Source of the DNA: Comamonadaceae bacterium CG_4_10_14_3_um_filter_60_75
GTDB lineage: Bacteria; Pseudomonadota; Gammaproteobacteria; Burkholderiales; Burkholderiaceae_C
Direction: 5' to 3'
Assembly: GCA_002784245.1 (NCBI GenBank)
Contig: PFKL01000225.1
Location: 1 to 29,082 of the forward strand
Length of the DNA stretch: 29,082 bases
Below, piece after piece: positions 21,658 through 29,082 of this stretch (positions are counted from its first letter, which is position 1; every line of letters starts with the position of its first letter). The position numbers and the translations under genes are program-made. The notes beneath the pieces are model-generated. The model was not told the DNA's origin and did not search any database. It was given only the letters and a program-made list of their open reading frames with translations.

Positions 21658-23064
21658 TTATTTTCCAATGCAAAAGCTAGAAAAGATGACACCCAGCAAG
21701 TCGTCAGCGCCAAACGCGCCGGTAATCTGGCTGAGCGCATTTTGCGCCAGACGCAGCTCCTCAGCCAGCAAATCGAGCGCCTGCGCCGCACATGCCAGCT
21801 GCCGCTGCGCGCCCTGCAGGTGCCCAGCCACCTGGTGGAGCGCCTGTACATGGCGCGCACGCGCGCTGAACAAGCCTTGCCCGGCGCTTTGCCAACCCGC
21901 TGCGGTCAACAAGGCCTGACGCAACTGGTCCAGCCCCAAGCCAGTTTTGGCCGACAGCACCAGGCCCGGGCGCGGCAGTGCATCAGGCACGACGTCAGCC
22001 TTGTTCCAGATGTCAATGATGGTCACATCTTTAGGCAGTTTTTCGGTCATAGCCCTTGATATATGTGCGTCAGCAGCTACGTAGTCAATAGCATTTTCAC
22101 GCGTCAAATCGTGCAGGAACAAGACTGCGTCGGCATCATAAATAGCATCCCAGGCGCGTGCGATGCCGATTTTTTCGACTTCATCGTCGCTGTCACGCAA
22201 GCCAGCGGTGTCGATCACGTGCAGCGGTACACCTCCAATTTGGATGGTCTGCTGCAGCTTGTCGCGGGTGGTGCCCGGCACAGCAGTCACGATCGCCAGC
22301 TCCGCACCGGCCAAGGCGTTGAGCAATGAGGATTTACCGGCATTGGGCTGGCCGGCAATCACCACCTTGATGCCTTCGCGCAACAAAACCCCCTGGCGCG
22401 CCTGCTGCAGCACACTTTGCACGCCGTCCTGCAGCCGGGCGAGCTGCCCTTGCGCGTCAGCCTGACGCAGAAAGTCGATTTCTTCCTCGGGGAAATCCAG
22501 CGTCGCCTCGACCAGCATGCGCAGATGGATCAAGGCGTCACACAACCGGTGAACTTCTTGTGAGAAGGCGCCCGAGAGCGAGCGGCTGGCGCTGCGCGCG
22601 GCGGCTTCAGTGCTGGCGTCGATCAGGTCGGCGATGGCTTCGGCCTGCGCGAGGTCGATCTTGTCGTTCAAAAACGCACGCTCAGAAAACTCGCCCGGCT
22701 GGGCCAGACGCAGCCGGGGCAGGACGACCTGACTGGCGGCATTGGTCTGCGCTGACGCTTGCAAGCAACGCGCCAGCAGCAGTTGCAGCACCACCGGACC
22801 ACCGTGCGCTTGTAATTCGAGCACATCCTCGCCGGTAAAGGAATGCGGAGCCGGAAAGTAGATCGCCAGCCCGTGATCAATGGCGATGCCCTGGGCATCA
22901 AGAAAACCGGTGTAAGTGGCTTCGCGCGGGCGCAGGTGCTTGTCACACAGCGCTACGGCCAGGGCTTGCAGCGATTTGCCGCTGACCCGCACGATACCAA
23001 CCGCACCCCGACCTGGGGCGGTGGCGATGGCAACGATGGGATCGTGTTGGCGTGGCAAGGTCAT
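21658..23064 (-). CDS. mnmE: tRNA uridine-5-carboxymethylaminomethyl modification GTPase MnmE
   Basis: A 468-residue G protein that with MnmG modifies U34 of several tRNAs. It has an N-terminal folate-binding domain (DPIVAIATAPGRGAVGIVRVSG), a helical domain, and an inserted G domain: G1 GQPNAGKSSL at about 238-247, G2 GTTRD, G3 DTAGLR, G4 NKAD. It ends with the invariant CIGK, whose Cys is needed for activity. The length is close to E. coli MnmE (454). Residues 324-338 (ENAIDYVAADAHISR), between G3 and G4, are encoded by a short repeat inserted in frame; this loop tolerates length change in the family as far as I know. It follows yidC by 24 nt, with a small AACGCC-N4-GGCGTT hairpin between. 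Confidence 0.95.
   Translation of the reverse strand: MTLPRQHDPIVAIATAPGRGAVGIVRVSGKSLQALAVALCDKHLRPREATYTGFLDAQGIAIDHGLAIYFPAPHSFTGEDVLELQAHGGPVVLQLLLARCLQASAQTNAASQVVLPRLRLAQPGEFSERAFLNDKIDLAQAEAIADLIDASTEAAARSASRSLSGAFSQEVHRLCDALIHLRMLVEATLDFPEEEIDFLRQADAQGQLARLQDGVQSVLQQARQGVLLREGIKVVIAGQPNAGKSSLLNALAGAELAIVTAVPGTTRDKLQQTIQIGGVPLHVIDTAGLRDSDDEVEKIGIARAWDAIYDADAVLFLHDLTRENAIDYVAADAHISRAMTEKLPKDVTIIDIWNKADVVPDALPRPGLVLSAKTGLGLDQLRQALLTAAGWQSAGQGLFSARARHVQALHQVAGHLQGAQRQLACAAQALDLLAEELRLAQNALSQITGAFGADDLLGVIFSSFCIGK
22051..22093 (+). repeat. Short dispersed repeat, copy 3 (inside mnmE)
   Basis: A 43-nt unit starting AGCCCTTGATATATGTGCG, with core CAGCAGCTAC and ending CAATAGCA. It matches copy 1 (4801-4843) at 29 of 43 positions without gaps. 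It lies antisense within the mnmE G domain and codes residues 324-338 without a frame change. Confidence 0.6.
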
Positions 23065-23088
23065 GACCGCCCCAACGCCGGCTGGCGT

Positions 23089-24792
23089 TTAGAACTTGGG
23101 AAGGTGGAACTTCGGCGGCACGCCCATGCGGGTGTTGATGACCCACTGCTGGGCGATCGACAACACGTTGTTGGTGATCCAGTACAGCACCAGACCAGCC
23201 GGGAAGAAGAAGAACATGACACTGAACGCCAGCGGCATGAACCACATCATCTTGGCCTGCATCGGGTCAGGCGGTGCCGGGTTGAGCGACGTTTGCAGGA
23301 TCGTGGTCAGCGTCATGAAGATCGGCAGGATATAAAACGGGTCCGGGCTGGAGAGGTCATGAATCCAGCCGATCCAAGGCGTGTTGCGCATCTCGACGCT
23401 GGCCAGCAGCACCCAGTACAGCGCGATGAACACCGGAATCTGGATCATGATCGGGAAGCAGCCGCCCATCGGGTTGACCTTTTCTTCGCGATAGATGCGC
23501 ATCATCTCTTGCTGCATCTGTTGCGGGTTGTCTTTCAGGCGTTCGCGCATTTCGGTGATGCGCGGATTGACCGCCTTCATCTTGGCCATGCTGGCGTAGG
23601 CTTTGGCGTTAAGCCAATAGAACGCAATCTTCAACAGCAGCACCAGCGCCACAATCGACCAGCCCCAGTTGTTGATGATCTTGTGCAACTGGTCGAGCAA
23701 CCAGTACAGCGGCTTGGCCAGCATCGTCAGCCAGCCGTAGTCTTTGACCAGCTCCAGACCAGGCGCCAGCGCTTCCAGCACATTTTCTTCTTGCGGGCCA
23801 GCGAACAACTGGGCATTGACCGTCTGGCGCGCACCGGGCGCTATCGTGGTCAGCGGCGCAATCATGCCGACCGCGTACAGGTTGGCGTCGACCTTGCGCA
23901 CAAACAAATCACGCTTGATACCGTCGCCCAGCAGCCAGGCGCTGGCAAAGTAATGTTGCACCATCGCCACATAGCCGTTTTGTGCAGTCTTTTCGATATC
24001 GACTTTATTTTTGTCAATATCGGCGAAGTCCACTTTTTGATATTTCCTGGCGTCGGTGTAGAGCGCGGGGCCGGTAAACGTGGAGTAGAAAGACGACTCG
24101 CCCGGCGGCTTGCTGGCGTCACGCAGCAATTGCAGGTAAAGCTGCGGCGCAACCGGTGTGGCGCCCACATTAACCACTTCATGCTTGACCGCCAGTGCAT
24201 AACTACCACGGGTCAAGGTGTAGGTCTTGGCCAGCTTGACACCACCAACCTCGGCTGACTCAAAGCGCAGTTCCAGCGTCTGGCTGCCGTCAGCCAAGGC
24301 ACGCTCACCGGGCGCCAGCGTCATGATGGTTTTGTGCGTCGGCAATGCGGCACCGCCATCGGCTGGGATCAGTCCGGTCTGCGCCAGGTAGGTGAGGTCT
24401 TTGCGATCATCAAGCAGGACGAAATTACGCGACTTGTCGGTCATGTCGGCGTGCTTGAGAAATTCGGTGCGGACCACCGAGCCACCTTCGGTGTCGAACG
24501 TGACTTTCAACACATCGGTCTGCACGGTGACGCGTTCGTGTGTCACCGGCGCGGCACCTTGCGGCACCAACGCCGCATTGGCCGTACCTGCCCCTGTGGC
24601 TGACACGCTTGCAGTGGGCACACCGTCGGGCGCGCTGGCCGCAGGGCTTGGCGCATCTGCTGGCAAGGCGGTCGCAACCGGCCCGGGGAAGAATGTAGGC
24701 TTGCGCCCGTTGTAGACCTGCCATTGATCCCACAGCATGACCAGGGACAAACCAAAGATCACCCACAAGATGGTGCGACGAATATCATTCAT
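23089..24792 (-). CDS. yidC: Membrane protein insertase YidC
   Basis: A 567-residue inner-membrane insertase of the Oxa1/YidC/Alb3 family. An N-terminal membrane anchor (NDIRRTILWVIFGLSLVMLW) is followed by the large periplasmic P1 domain of Gram-negative YidC (to about residue 350), then the five-helix core containing YWLLDQLHKIINNWGWSIV, NPMGGCFPIMIQIPVFIALY and LVLYWITNNVLSIAQQW. The Arg of the hydrophilic groove is expected in the core, though I did not place it exactly. The ATG overlaps the yidD stop (ATGA), so the two are translationally coupled. A linker at about residues 30-70, rich in Ala and Pro, is usual for the family. Confidence 0.96.
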   Translation of the reverse strand: MNDIRRTILWVIFGLSLVMLWDQWQVYNGRKPTFFPGPVATALPADAPSPAASAPDGVPTASVSATGAGTANAALVPQGAAPVTHERVTVQTDVLKVTFDTEGGSVVRTEFLKHADMTDKSRNFVLLDDRKDLTYLAQTGLIPADGGAALPTHKTIMTLAPGERALADGSQTLELRFESAEVGGVKLAKTYTLTRGSYALAVKHEVVNVGATPVAPQLYLQLLRDASKPPGESSFYSTFTGPALYTDARKYQKVDFADIDKNKVDIEKTAQNGYVAMVQHYFASAWLLGDGIKRDLFVRKVDANLYAVGMIAPLTTIAPGARQTVNAQLFAGPQEENVLEALAPGLELVKDYGWLTMLAKPLYWLLDQLHKIINNWGWSIVALVLLLKIAFYWLNAKAYASMAKMKAVNPRITEMRERLKDNPQQMQQEMMRIYREEKVNPMGGCFPIMIQIPVFIALYWVLLASVEMRNTPWIGWIHDLSSPDPFYILPIFMTLTTILQTSLNPAPPDPMQAKMMWFMPLAFSVMFFFFPAGLVLYWITNNVLSIAQQWVINTRMGVPPKFHLPKF

Positions 24793-25043
24793 GAGGACTT
24801 CTTTTCAGCAGGAACAGAGATCTGGCGGGTAAAGGGGACGGGGTCGAGCCCGCCTTCACACCAGGGGTGGCAGCGGCCCAGACGCTTCAGCGTCAAATAA
24901 CTGCCTTTGGCCGCGCCGTGCGCCTCCAGCGCTTGCAACGCATAGAGCGAGCAAGTAGGCTCAAAACGGCATGACGATCCCAAGGCAGGGCTCAACAGCA
25001 AACGGTACGCCTTGACCAAACCCACCAGGCAGGACTTCAGCAT
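24789..25043 (-). CDS. yidD: Membrane protein insertion efficiency factor YidD
   Basis: An 84-residue basic, membrane-associated protein that assists YidC-dependent insertion. The family signature is complete: YRLLLSPALGSSCRFEPTCSLYALQALEAHG and RLGRCHPWCEGGLDPVP, with the conserved Cys residues. It starts inside the rnpA stop region (7-nt overlap) and its stop overlaps the yidC start, which fixes both ends. Length and position are as in most Proteobacteria. Confidence 0.95.
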   Translation of the reverse strand: MLKSCLVGLVKAYRLLLSPALGSSCRFEPTCSLYALQALEAHGAAKGSYLTLKRLGRCHPWCEGGLDPVPFTRQISVPAEKKSS

Positions 25044-25429
25044 GGCGCGCCTACGTTGCCAAAAAGTTGCGACAGCTCGGCTCTGACGGCGATCTTGAGC
25101 GCAGGCGACGTGGCGCTTGGAAACTGCTGGCGGTCAAAGGCGCGATGCAGGCGAACGACATGCGCACCATGACAGAGCGATGCTTCAAAAGCCCAGCCCA
25201 ATGCGTAAACCTGGCGTTTGATGGCGTTGCGGGTGACGGCGCGGCGGGCCCAGCGTTTGGGTACCATGGCACCGAGCCACGTGCCATGGGCGGCGAACAG
25301 GGGCGAACAGGCGCCGTCTGCGTCTGGCGGCAACGCCAGGCAATGCAGGGCAAAGTGGGAGGTTCGCGCCACGGGCGCACCGGCGAGCACGGCTTGGAAT
25401 TGCGGTCGACTCTTGAGGTGCTGCACGGT
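25037..25429 (-). CDS. rnpA: Ribonuclease P protein component
   Basis: A 130-residue basic protein that binds the RNase P RNA and helps process tRNA 5' ends. The RNR motif is visible in VTRNAIKRQVYALG. The N-terminal LKSRPQFQAVLAG and the central LGAMVPKRWARRAVTRN are typical. I chose the GTG at 25429 (QHLKSRPQFQAVL) over a TTG at 25480, because family members start two to three residues before the L-K-x-R-x-x-F motif; GAGAG lies about 10 nt upstream. It follows rpmH by 51 nt and overlaps yidD. Confidence 0.92.
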   Translation of the reverse strand, partial: TVQHLKSRPQFQAVLAGAPVARTSHFALHCLALPPDADGACSPLFAAHGTWLGAMVPKRWARRAVTRNAIKRQVYALGWAFEASLCHGAHVVRLHRAFDRQQFPSATSPALKIAVRAELSQLFGNVGAPC

Positions 25430-25480
25430 CAGGCGGCTCTCAAAACCTACGTGTCCGCAAGCGGCGCGTCCAGCGGTCAA

Positions 25481-25615
25481 TCAGACAGCCAGGCGCTTGC
25501 GACCTTTGGCGCGACGCGCATTGATGACAGCGCGGCCGCCACGGGTTTTCATGCGGACCAGAAAACCGTGGGTACGGGCGCGACGGATCTTGGAAGGTTG
25601 GTAAGTGCGTTTCAT
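25481..25615 (-). CDS. rpmH: 50S ribosomal protein L34
   Basis: A 44-residue, very basic ribosomal protein. The minus strand reads MKRTYQPSKIRRARTHGF, then LVRMKTRGGRAVINARRAKG, then RKRLAV and a stop, which is the full canonical L34 sequence. AGGA lies 8 nt before the ATG. It heads the rpmH-rnpA-yidD-yidC-mnmE unit and faces dnaA across a 274-nt region, the standard arrangement near many bacterial origins. Confidence 0.98.
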   Translation of the reverse strand: MKRTYQPSKIRRARTHGFLVRMKTRGGRAVINARRAKGRKRLAV

Positions 25616-25889
25616 GATGGAATCCTAAGTGCTTCTGAGACGTTGGCGCCGCTGCACGCGTGCAGCAGATGGCCAATGCAATTGACGTCCGGTTTTCTCC
25701 TGAACCGTTCAGGGAACCGCGGATTATCGCAAATTTTGAGCCGTCTGAAGCAAAGCAGCCCAAACTTCTCGCCCGGCTGACGGTAAATTGACCGGAATTA
25801 AGGGTTGACCCGGAATGTGGACAAGCGTTTGATAAATTAGAATCAGACGTCCAGCCAAGCAGAATTATCCACACCACGCTGAACCACTC
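25616..25889. other. rpmH-dnaA intergenic region, origin-proximal, with DnaA boxes and divergent promoters
   Basis: A 274-nt region between divergent genes. DnaA boxes: a perfect TTATCCACA at 25865-25873 and a one-mismatch TTGTCCACA on the minus strand at 25824-25816. Both lie just before the dnaA start and could serve autoregulation. TTGACC occurs twice (25788-25793 and 25805-25810) within similar TTGACC(C)GGAAT repeats and may provide a dnaA -35, but no clear -10 goes with it. On the rpmH side, TGCGATAAT (25731-25723, minus) is an extended -10. The region contains a perfect 16-bp palindrome and a CCTGAA-N3-TTCAGG hairpin (25699-25713). Two boxes alone are few for a full oriC, so I do not call one. 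Confidence 0.6.
25651..25666. repeat. Perfect 16-bp palindrome in the rpmH leader
   Basis: GCTGCACGCGTGCAGC is identical to its reverse complement. It lies 36 nt upstream of the rpmH start and inside its likely 5' leader. It could be an operator or a leader hairpin that influences ribosomal-protein expression; no protein is assigned. Confidence 0.7.
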
Positions 25890-27299
25890 ATGAGTCAGGG
25901 AAACACCATTTCGCAAGCCACCCCGCCCACCACTGGCAACCCCGATTTTTGGCAAAGCTGTATCGACCAATTGGCCCAGGAATTGCCCGAACAGCAGTTC
26001 CAGACCTGGATCAAACCGCTGTCAGCGCACGTCGCTGACGATTTGTCCAAAGTCACACTGTTTGTGGCCAACCGCTTCAAGATGGACTGGATCCGCGCCC
26101 AGTACAGCGCCCGTCTGGCCTTGCTGATGGAACGGCTCACCGGGCAGCCGGTCGCCATCGAGCTGGCGCTGGCCAACCGTGAGCCACCAACACGCTCCCT
26201 GCCTATCGTCCGGCCGTCAGGCACCCTGCCTAACCCGCCCAGCGCAGCGTCGTTTGACAGCAACGGTAGCGAACCCCTGAAAAACCGACTCAACGCAGCC
26301 CTGACGTTTGATACGCTGGTCGAAGGCAGCGCCAACCGCATGGCACGAGCTGCGGCCATGCACGTCGCCGGTATGCCGGGGCACCTGTACAACCCGCTTT
26401 TCATTTATGGGGGTGTGGGCCTGGGGAAAACCCACCTGATGCACGCTGTGGGCAACCAGCTGATTGCCGATCGCCCCGACGCCAAAGTGCTCTACATCCA
26501 TGCCGAACAATTTGTGACCGACGTCGTCAAGGCCTACCAGCGCAAGGCGTTTGACGAATTCAAGGAACGCTACCACGCGCTGGACCTGCTGCTGATCGAC
26601 GATGTGCAGTTCTTTGCCAACAAGGAGCGCACGCAAGAAGAGTTTTTCAACGCTTTTGAGGCCTTGCTGGCGCGCAAGTCGCACATCGTGATGACCAGCG
26701 ACACCTACCCAAAGGGCTTGAGCGACATTTCCGAACGCCTGGTATCGCGCTTTGACTCAGGGCTGACGGTTGCCATCGAACCACCCGAACTGGAAATGCG
26801 CGTGGCCATCCTGATCAACAAGGCGCAAGTCGAAGGCATTGTGATGCCCGAAGAGGTAGCCTTTTTTGTCGCCAAGAACGTGCGCTCCAACGTGCGTGAA
26901 CTCGAGGGCGCCTTGCGAAAGATTTTGGCGTATTCACGCTTTAACCAGAAAGAAATTTCGATCGGGCTGGCGCGCGAAGCGCTGCGTGACCTGCTGTCGA
27001 TCCAGAACCGGCAGATTTCTGTGGAAAACATCCAGAAAACGGTGGCTGACTACTACAAAATCAAGGTCGCCGACATGTATTCCAAGAAGCGCCCGGCCAG
27101 CATTGCGCGGCCGCGCCAGATAGCCATGTACCTGGCCAAAGAGCTGACGCAAAAGAGTTTGCCCGAGATTGGTGAGCTGTTTGGCGGACGCGACCACACC
27201 ACGGTGTTGCACGCGGTACGCAAAATTGGCGCCGAGCGCCAGCAGGCGACCGAACTGAACCAGCAACTCCACGTGTTGGAGCAGACGCTCAAAGGCTGA
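25890..27299 (+). CDS. dnaA: Chromosomal replication initiator protein DnaA
   Basis: A 469-residue AAA+ initiator that binds DnaA boxes and melts the origin. Domain I is at the N-terminus (FWQSCIDQLAQELPEQQFQTWIKPL), with a variable linker to about residue 130. The AAA+ domain has Walker A GGVGLGKTHLM and Walker B LLLIDDVQFF. The C-terminal DNA-binding domain carries the signature GGRDHTTVLHAVRKIG. Length is normal. The ATG at 25890 fits the family, although no strong Shine-Dalgarno precedes it; a DnaA box 17 nt upstream suggests autoregulation. dnaN follows after 89 nt. Confidence 0.97.
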   Translation: MSQGNTISQATPPTTGNPDFWQSCIDQLAQELPEQQFQTWIKPLSAHVADDLSKVTLFVANRFKMDWIRAQYSARLALLMERLTGQPVAIELALANREPPTRSLPIVRPSGTLPNPPSAASFDSNGSEPLKNRLNAALTFDTLVEGSANRMARAAAMHVAGMPGHLYNPLFIYGGVGLGKTHLMHAVGNQLIADRPDAKVLYIHAEQFVTDVVKAYQRKAFDEFKERYHALDLLLIDDVQFFANKERTQEEFFNAFEALLARKSHIVMTSDTYPKGLSDISERLVSRFDSGLTVAIEPPELEMRVAILINKAQVEGIVMPEEVAFFVAKNVRSNVRELEGALRKILAYSRFNQKEISIGLAREALRDLLSIQNRQISVENIQKTVADYYKIKVADMYSKKRPASIARPRQIAMYLAKELTQKSLPEIGELFGGRDHTTVLHAVRKIGAERQQATELNQQLHVLEQTLKG

Positions 27300-27388
27300 G
27301 CAATGGGCGCAAAAACAAGACAAATGAGTGGGAAAATGACGTCCGCGCTGGCAGCACAACCCTTAAACAAAAACCGGAATACAACATC

Positions 27389-28495
27389 ATGATCGTGATC
27401 AAAGACACCCAAGCCAAAGTGCTTTCCGTGCTGCAGGCGGTTTCGGGCATTGTGGAGCGCCGCCATACGTTGCCAATCCTGGCCAACATCATGATCCGCA
27501 AGACCGGTCAGCAGCTACAGCTGACCACCAGCGACCTGGAAATCCAGATTCGCACCACCGCCGAACTCGGCGGCGACGAGGGCGACTTCACCACCACGGT
27601 CGGTGCGCGTAAGCTGATCGATATTTTGCGCACCCTGCCAGCCGACCAGACGGTGACGCTCGAATCGAGCGCAGCCAAGTTGATCCTCAAGGGCGGCAAA
27701 AGCAAATTCACGCTGCAAACCTTGCCCGCCGAGGACTTTCCGCTGGTACAGGAGTCGGCCAACTTTGGCCCGGCGTTCAGCGTGCCGCAAAAAACCCTCA
27801 AGGCCTTGCTGGGCCAGGTGTCATTTGCCATGGCGGTGCACGACATCCGCTATTACCTCAACGGCATCTTGTTTGTCGCCGAAGGCCAGCAGCTCAGCCT
27901 GGTCGCCACCGATGGCCACCGCCTTGCCTTTGCCAGCGCCACGCTGGACGTCGAAGTTCCCAAGCAAGAGGTGATCTTGCCGCGCAAGACCGTGCTGGAG
28001 CTGCAACGCCTGCTCTCTGATACCGATGGCGCCATCGAAATGCAGTTTGCCAACAACCAGGCCAAGTTCGGCTTTGGCGGCATGGAGTTCGTGAGCAAAC
28101 TGGTTGAGGGCAAGTTCCCTGACTACAACCGCGTCATCCCGAAAAACCACCACAACAGCATCACCCTGGGCCGTCTTGCCCTGCTGTCAACACTGCAGCG
28201 CACCGCCATCCTTACCAGCGAAAAATTCAAGGGTGTGCGCCTCAATGTGGACCCCGGAACCCTGCGCGTGGCTGCCAACAACGCCGAGCAGGAAGAGGCG
28301 GTAGACGAACTCGACGTTGATTACAACGGCGACAGCATCGAGATCGGCTTCAACGTCACTTACCTGATCGACGCGTTGAGCAACATGAGCCAGGAGATGG
28401 TCAAGATTGAACTCTCGGACGGCAACAGTTCGGCGCTGTTGACCATTCCAGAACTCGACCACTTCAAGTACGTCGTGATGCCCATGCGAATTTAA
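27389..28495 (+). CDS. dnaN: DNA polymerase III sliding clamp (beta subunit)
   Basis: A 368-residue clamp protein of three similar domains, the standard length. Recognisable parts are VVSGIVERRHTLPILANIMI-type domain 1 sequence, FPLVQESANFGPAFSVPQ, LVATDGHRLAFASATL, KFPDYNRVIPKNHHNSITLG and the C-terminal YVVMPMRI, which forms part of the partner-binding surface. It tethers polymerase III and other clamp-binding proteins to DNA. It follows dnaA in the same orientation and precedes gyrB by 118 nt. Confidence 0.97.
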   Translation: MIVIKDTQAKVLSVLQAVSGIVERRHTLPILANIMIRKTGQQLQLTTSDLEIQIRTTAELGGDEGDFTTTVGARKLIDILRTLPADQTVTLESSAAKLILKGGKSKFTLQTLPAEDFPLVQESANFGPAFSVPQKTLKALLGQVSFAMAVHDIRYYLNGILFVAEGQQLSLVATDGHRLAFASATLDVEVPKQEVILPRKTVLELQRLLSDTDGAIEMQFANNQAKFGFGGMEFVSKLVEGKFPDYNRVIPKNHHNSITLGRLALLSTLQRTAILTSEKFKGVRLNVDPGTLRVAANNAEQEEAVDELDVDYNGDSIEIGFNVTYLIDALSNMSQEMVKIELSDGNSSALLTIPELDHFKYVVMPMRI

Positions 28496-28613
28496 CCCAC
28501 CGACTGGCCCGCCAACAGTCAACCCGCATGGCGCCACGGGCCCCGCGGGTGCAAAACTTGCAAGGCCAAGTCGACCAGAAGTTTACCGACTGTCACCCTA
28601 ACAAGAGCATTTC
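28496..28613 (+). other. dnaN-gyrB spacer with a possible hairpin
   Basis: The 118-nt spacer contains ACCCGC (28522-28527) and GCGGGT (28545-28550), which can form a 6-bp stem around a 17-nt loop that itself holds the palindrome TGGCGCCA. No T-tract follows, so it is not a clear terminator. No convincing promoter is seen. Confidence 0.3.

Positions 28614-29082
<469 letters not shown>

Noticed and set aside
23998..24026. Inverted repeat CGATATCGAC / GTCAATATCG inside yidC
   Set aside because: It encodes a normal YidC stretch (FADIDKNKVDIE) and is one mismatch from perfect; most likely a by-product of repeated Asp-Ile codons.

Overview
The window looks like a stretch of a betaproteobacterial chromosome, order Burkholderiales, most likely family Comamonadaceae (a Rhodoferax/Polaromonas-like organism). 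This rests on the high GC content, the MetX-MetW pair, the mnmE-yidC-yidD-rnpA-rpmH / dnaA-dnaN-gyrB block, and the protein sequences as I recognise them; I ran no database search. All but the two edge genes are complete. There is no phage, IS element, CRISPR array, rRNA or tRNA gene.

Layout. Positions 1-708 hold the end of an ABC-transporter permease. From about 10.2 kb down to 0.7 kb everything is on the minus strand: metX, metW, an Old Yellow Enzyme (nemA-like), a methyl-accepting chemotaxis protein, an M20 peptidase, a vapBC-type toxin-antitoxin pair, a thiolase and a haem-binding DUF3365 protein. amtB (+) and a large GGDEF diguanylate cyclase (-) converge near 11.8 kb. A cold-shock-type RRM protein gene (+) with its own terminator converges on an SDR gene that follows kdsD-kdsC-lptC (KDO synthesis and LPS export, -). 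A Kef-type antiporter and apt (+) follow. The replication-origin-proximal block runs from a Burkholderiales-type hypothetical gene and mnmE through yidC, yidD, rnpA and rpmH (-) to dnaA, dnaN and gyrB (+).

How the genes work together. metX and metW carry out the acylation step of methionine synthesis. I read the metX leader as a SAM-II (SAM-alpha) riboswitch followed by mutually exclusive antiterminator and terminator helices, with the terminator U-run ending one base before the start codon. kdsD, kdsC and lptC overlap and form a KDO/LPS unit. rpmH-rnpA-yidD-yidC-mnmE is the classical ribosome, RNase P and membrane-insertion unit that diverges from dnaA.

Less ordinary signals are the riboswitch; a 50-codon remnant of a TMEM165/GDT1-family gene abutting the metX promoter; a decayed second copy of the permease 3' end on the far side of the DUF3365 gene; a Crp-type palindrome placed for class II activation of that gene; and a degenerate short repeat sitting in frame inside three unrelated genes (M20 peptidase, SDR, mnmE). 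I found no clearly undescribed multi-gene system. Most of the window is conserved core chromosome.
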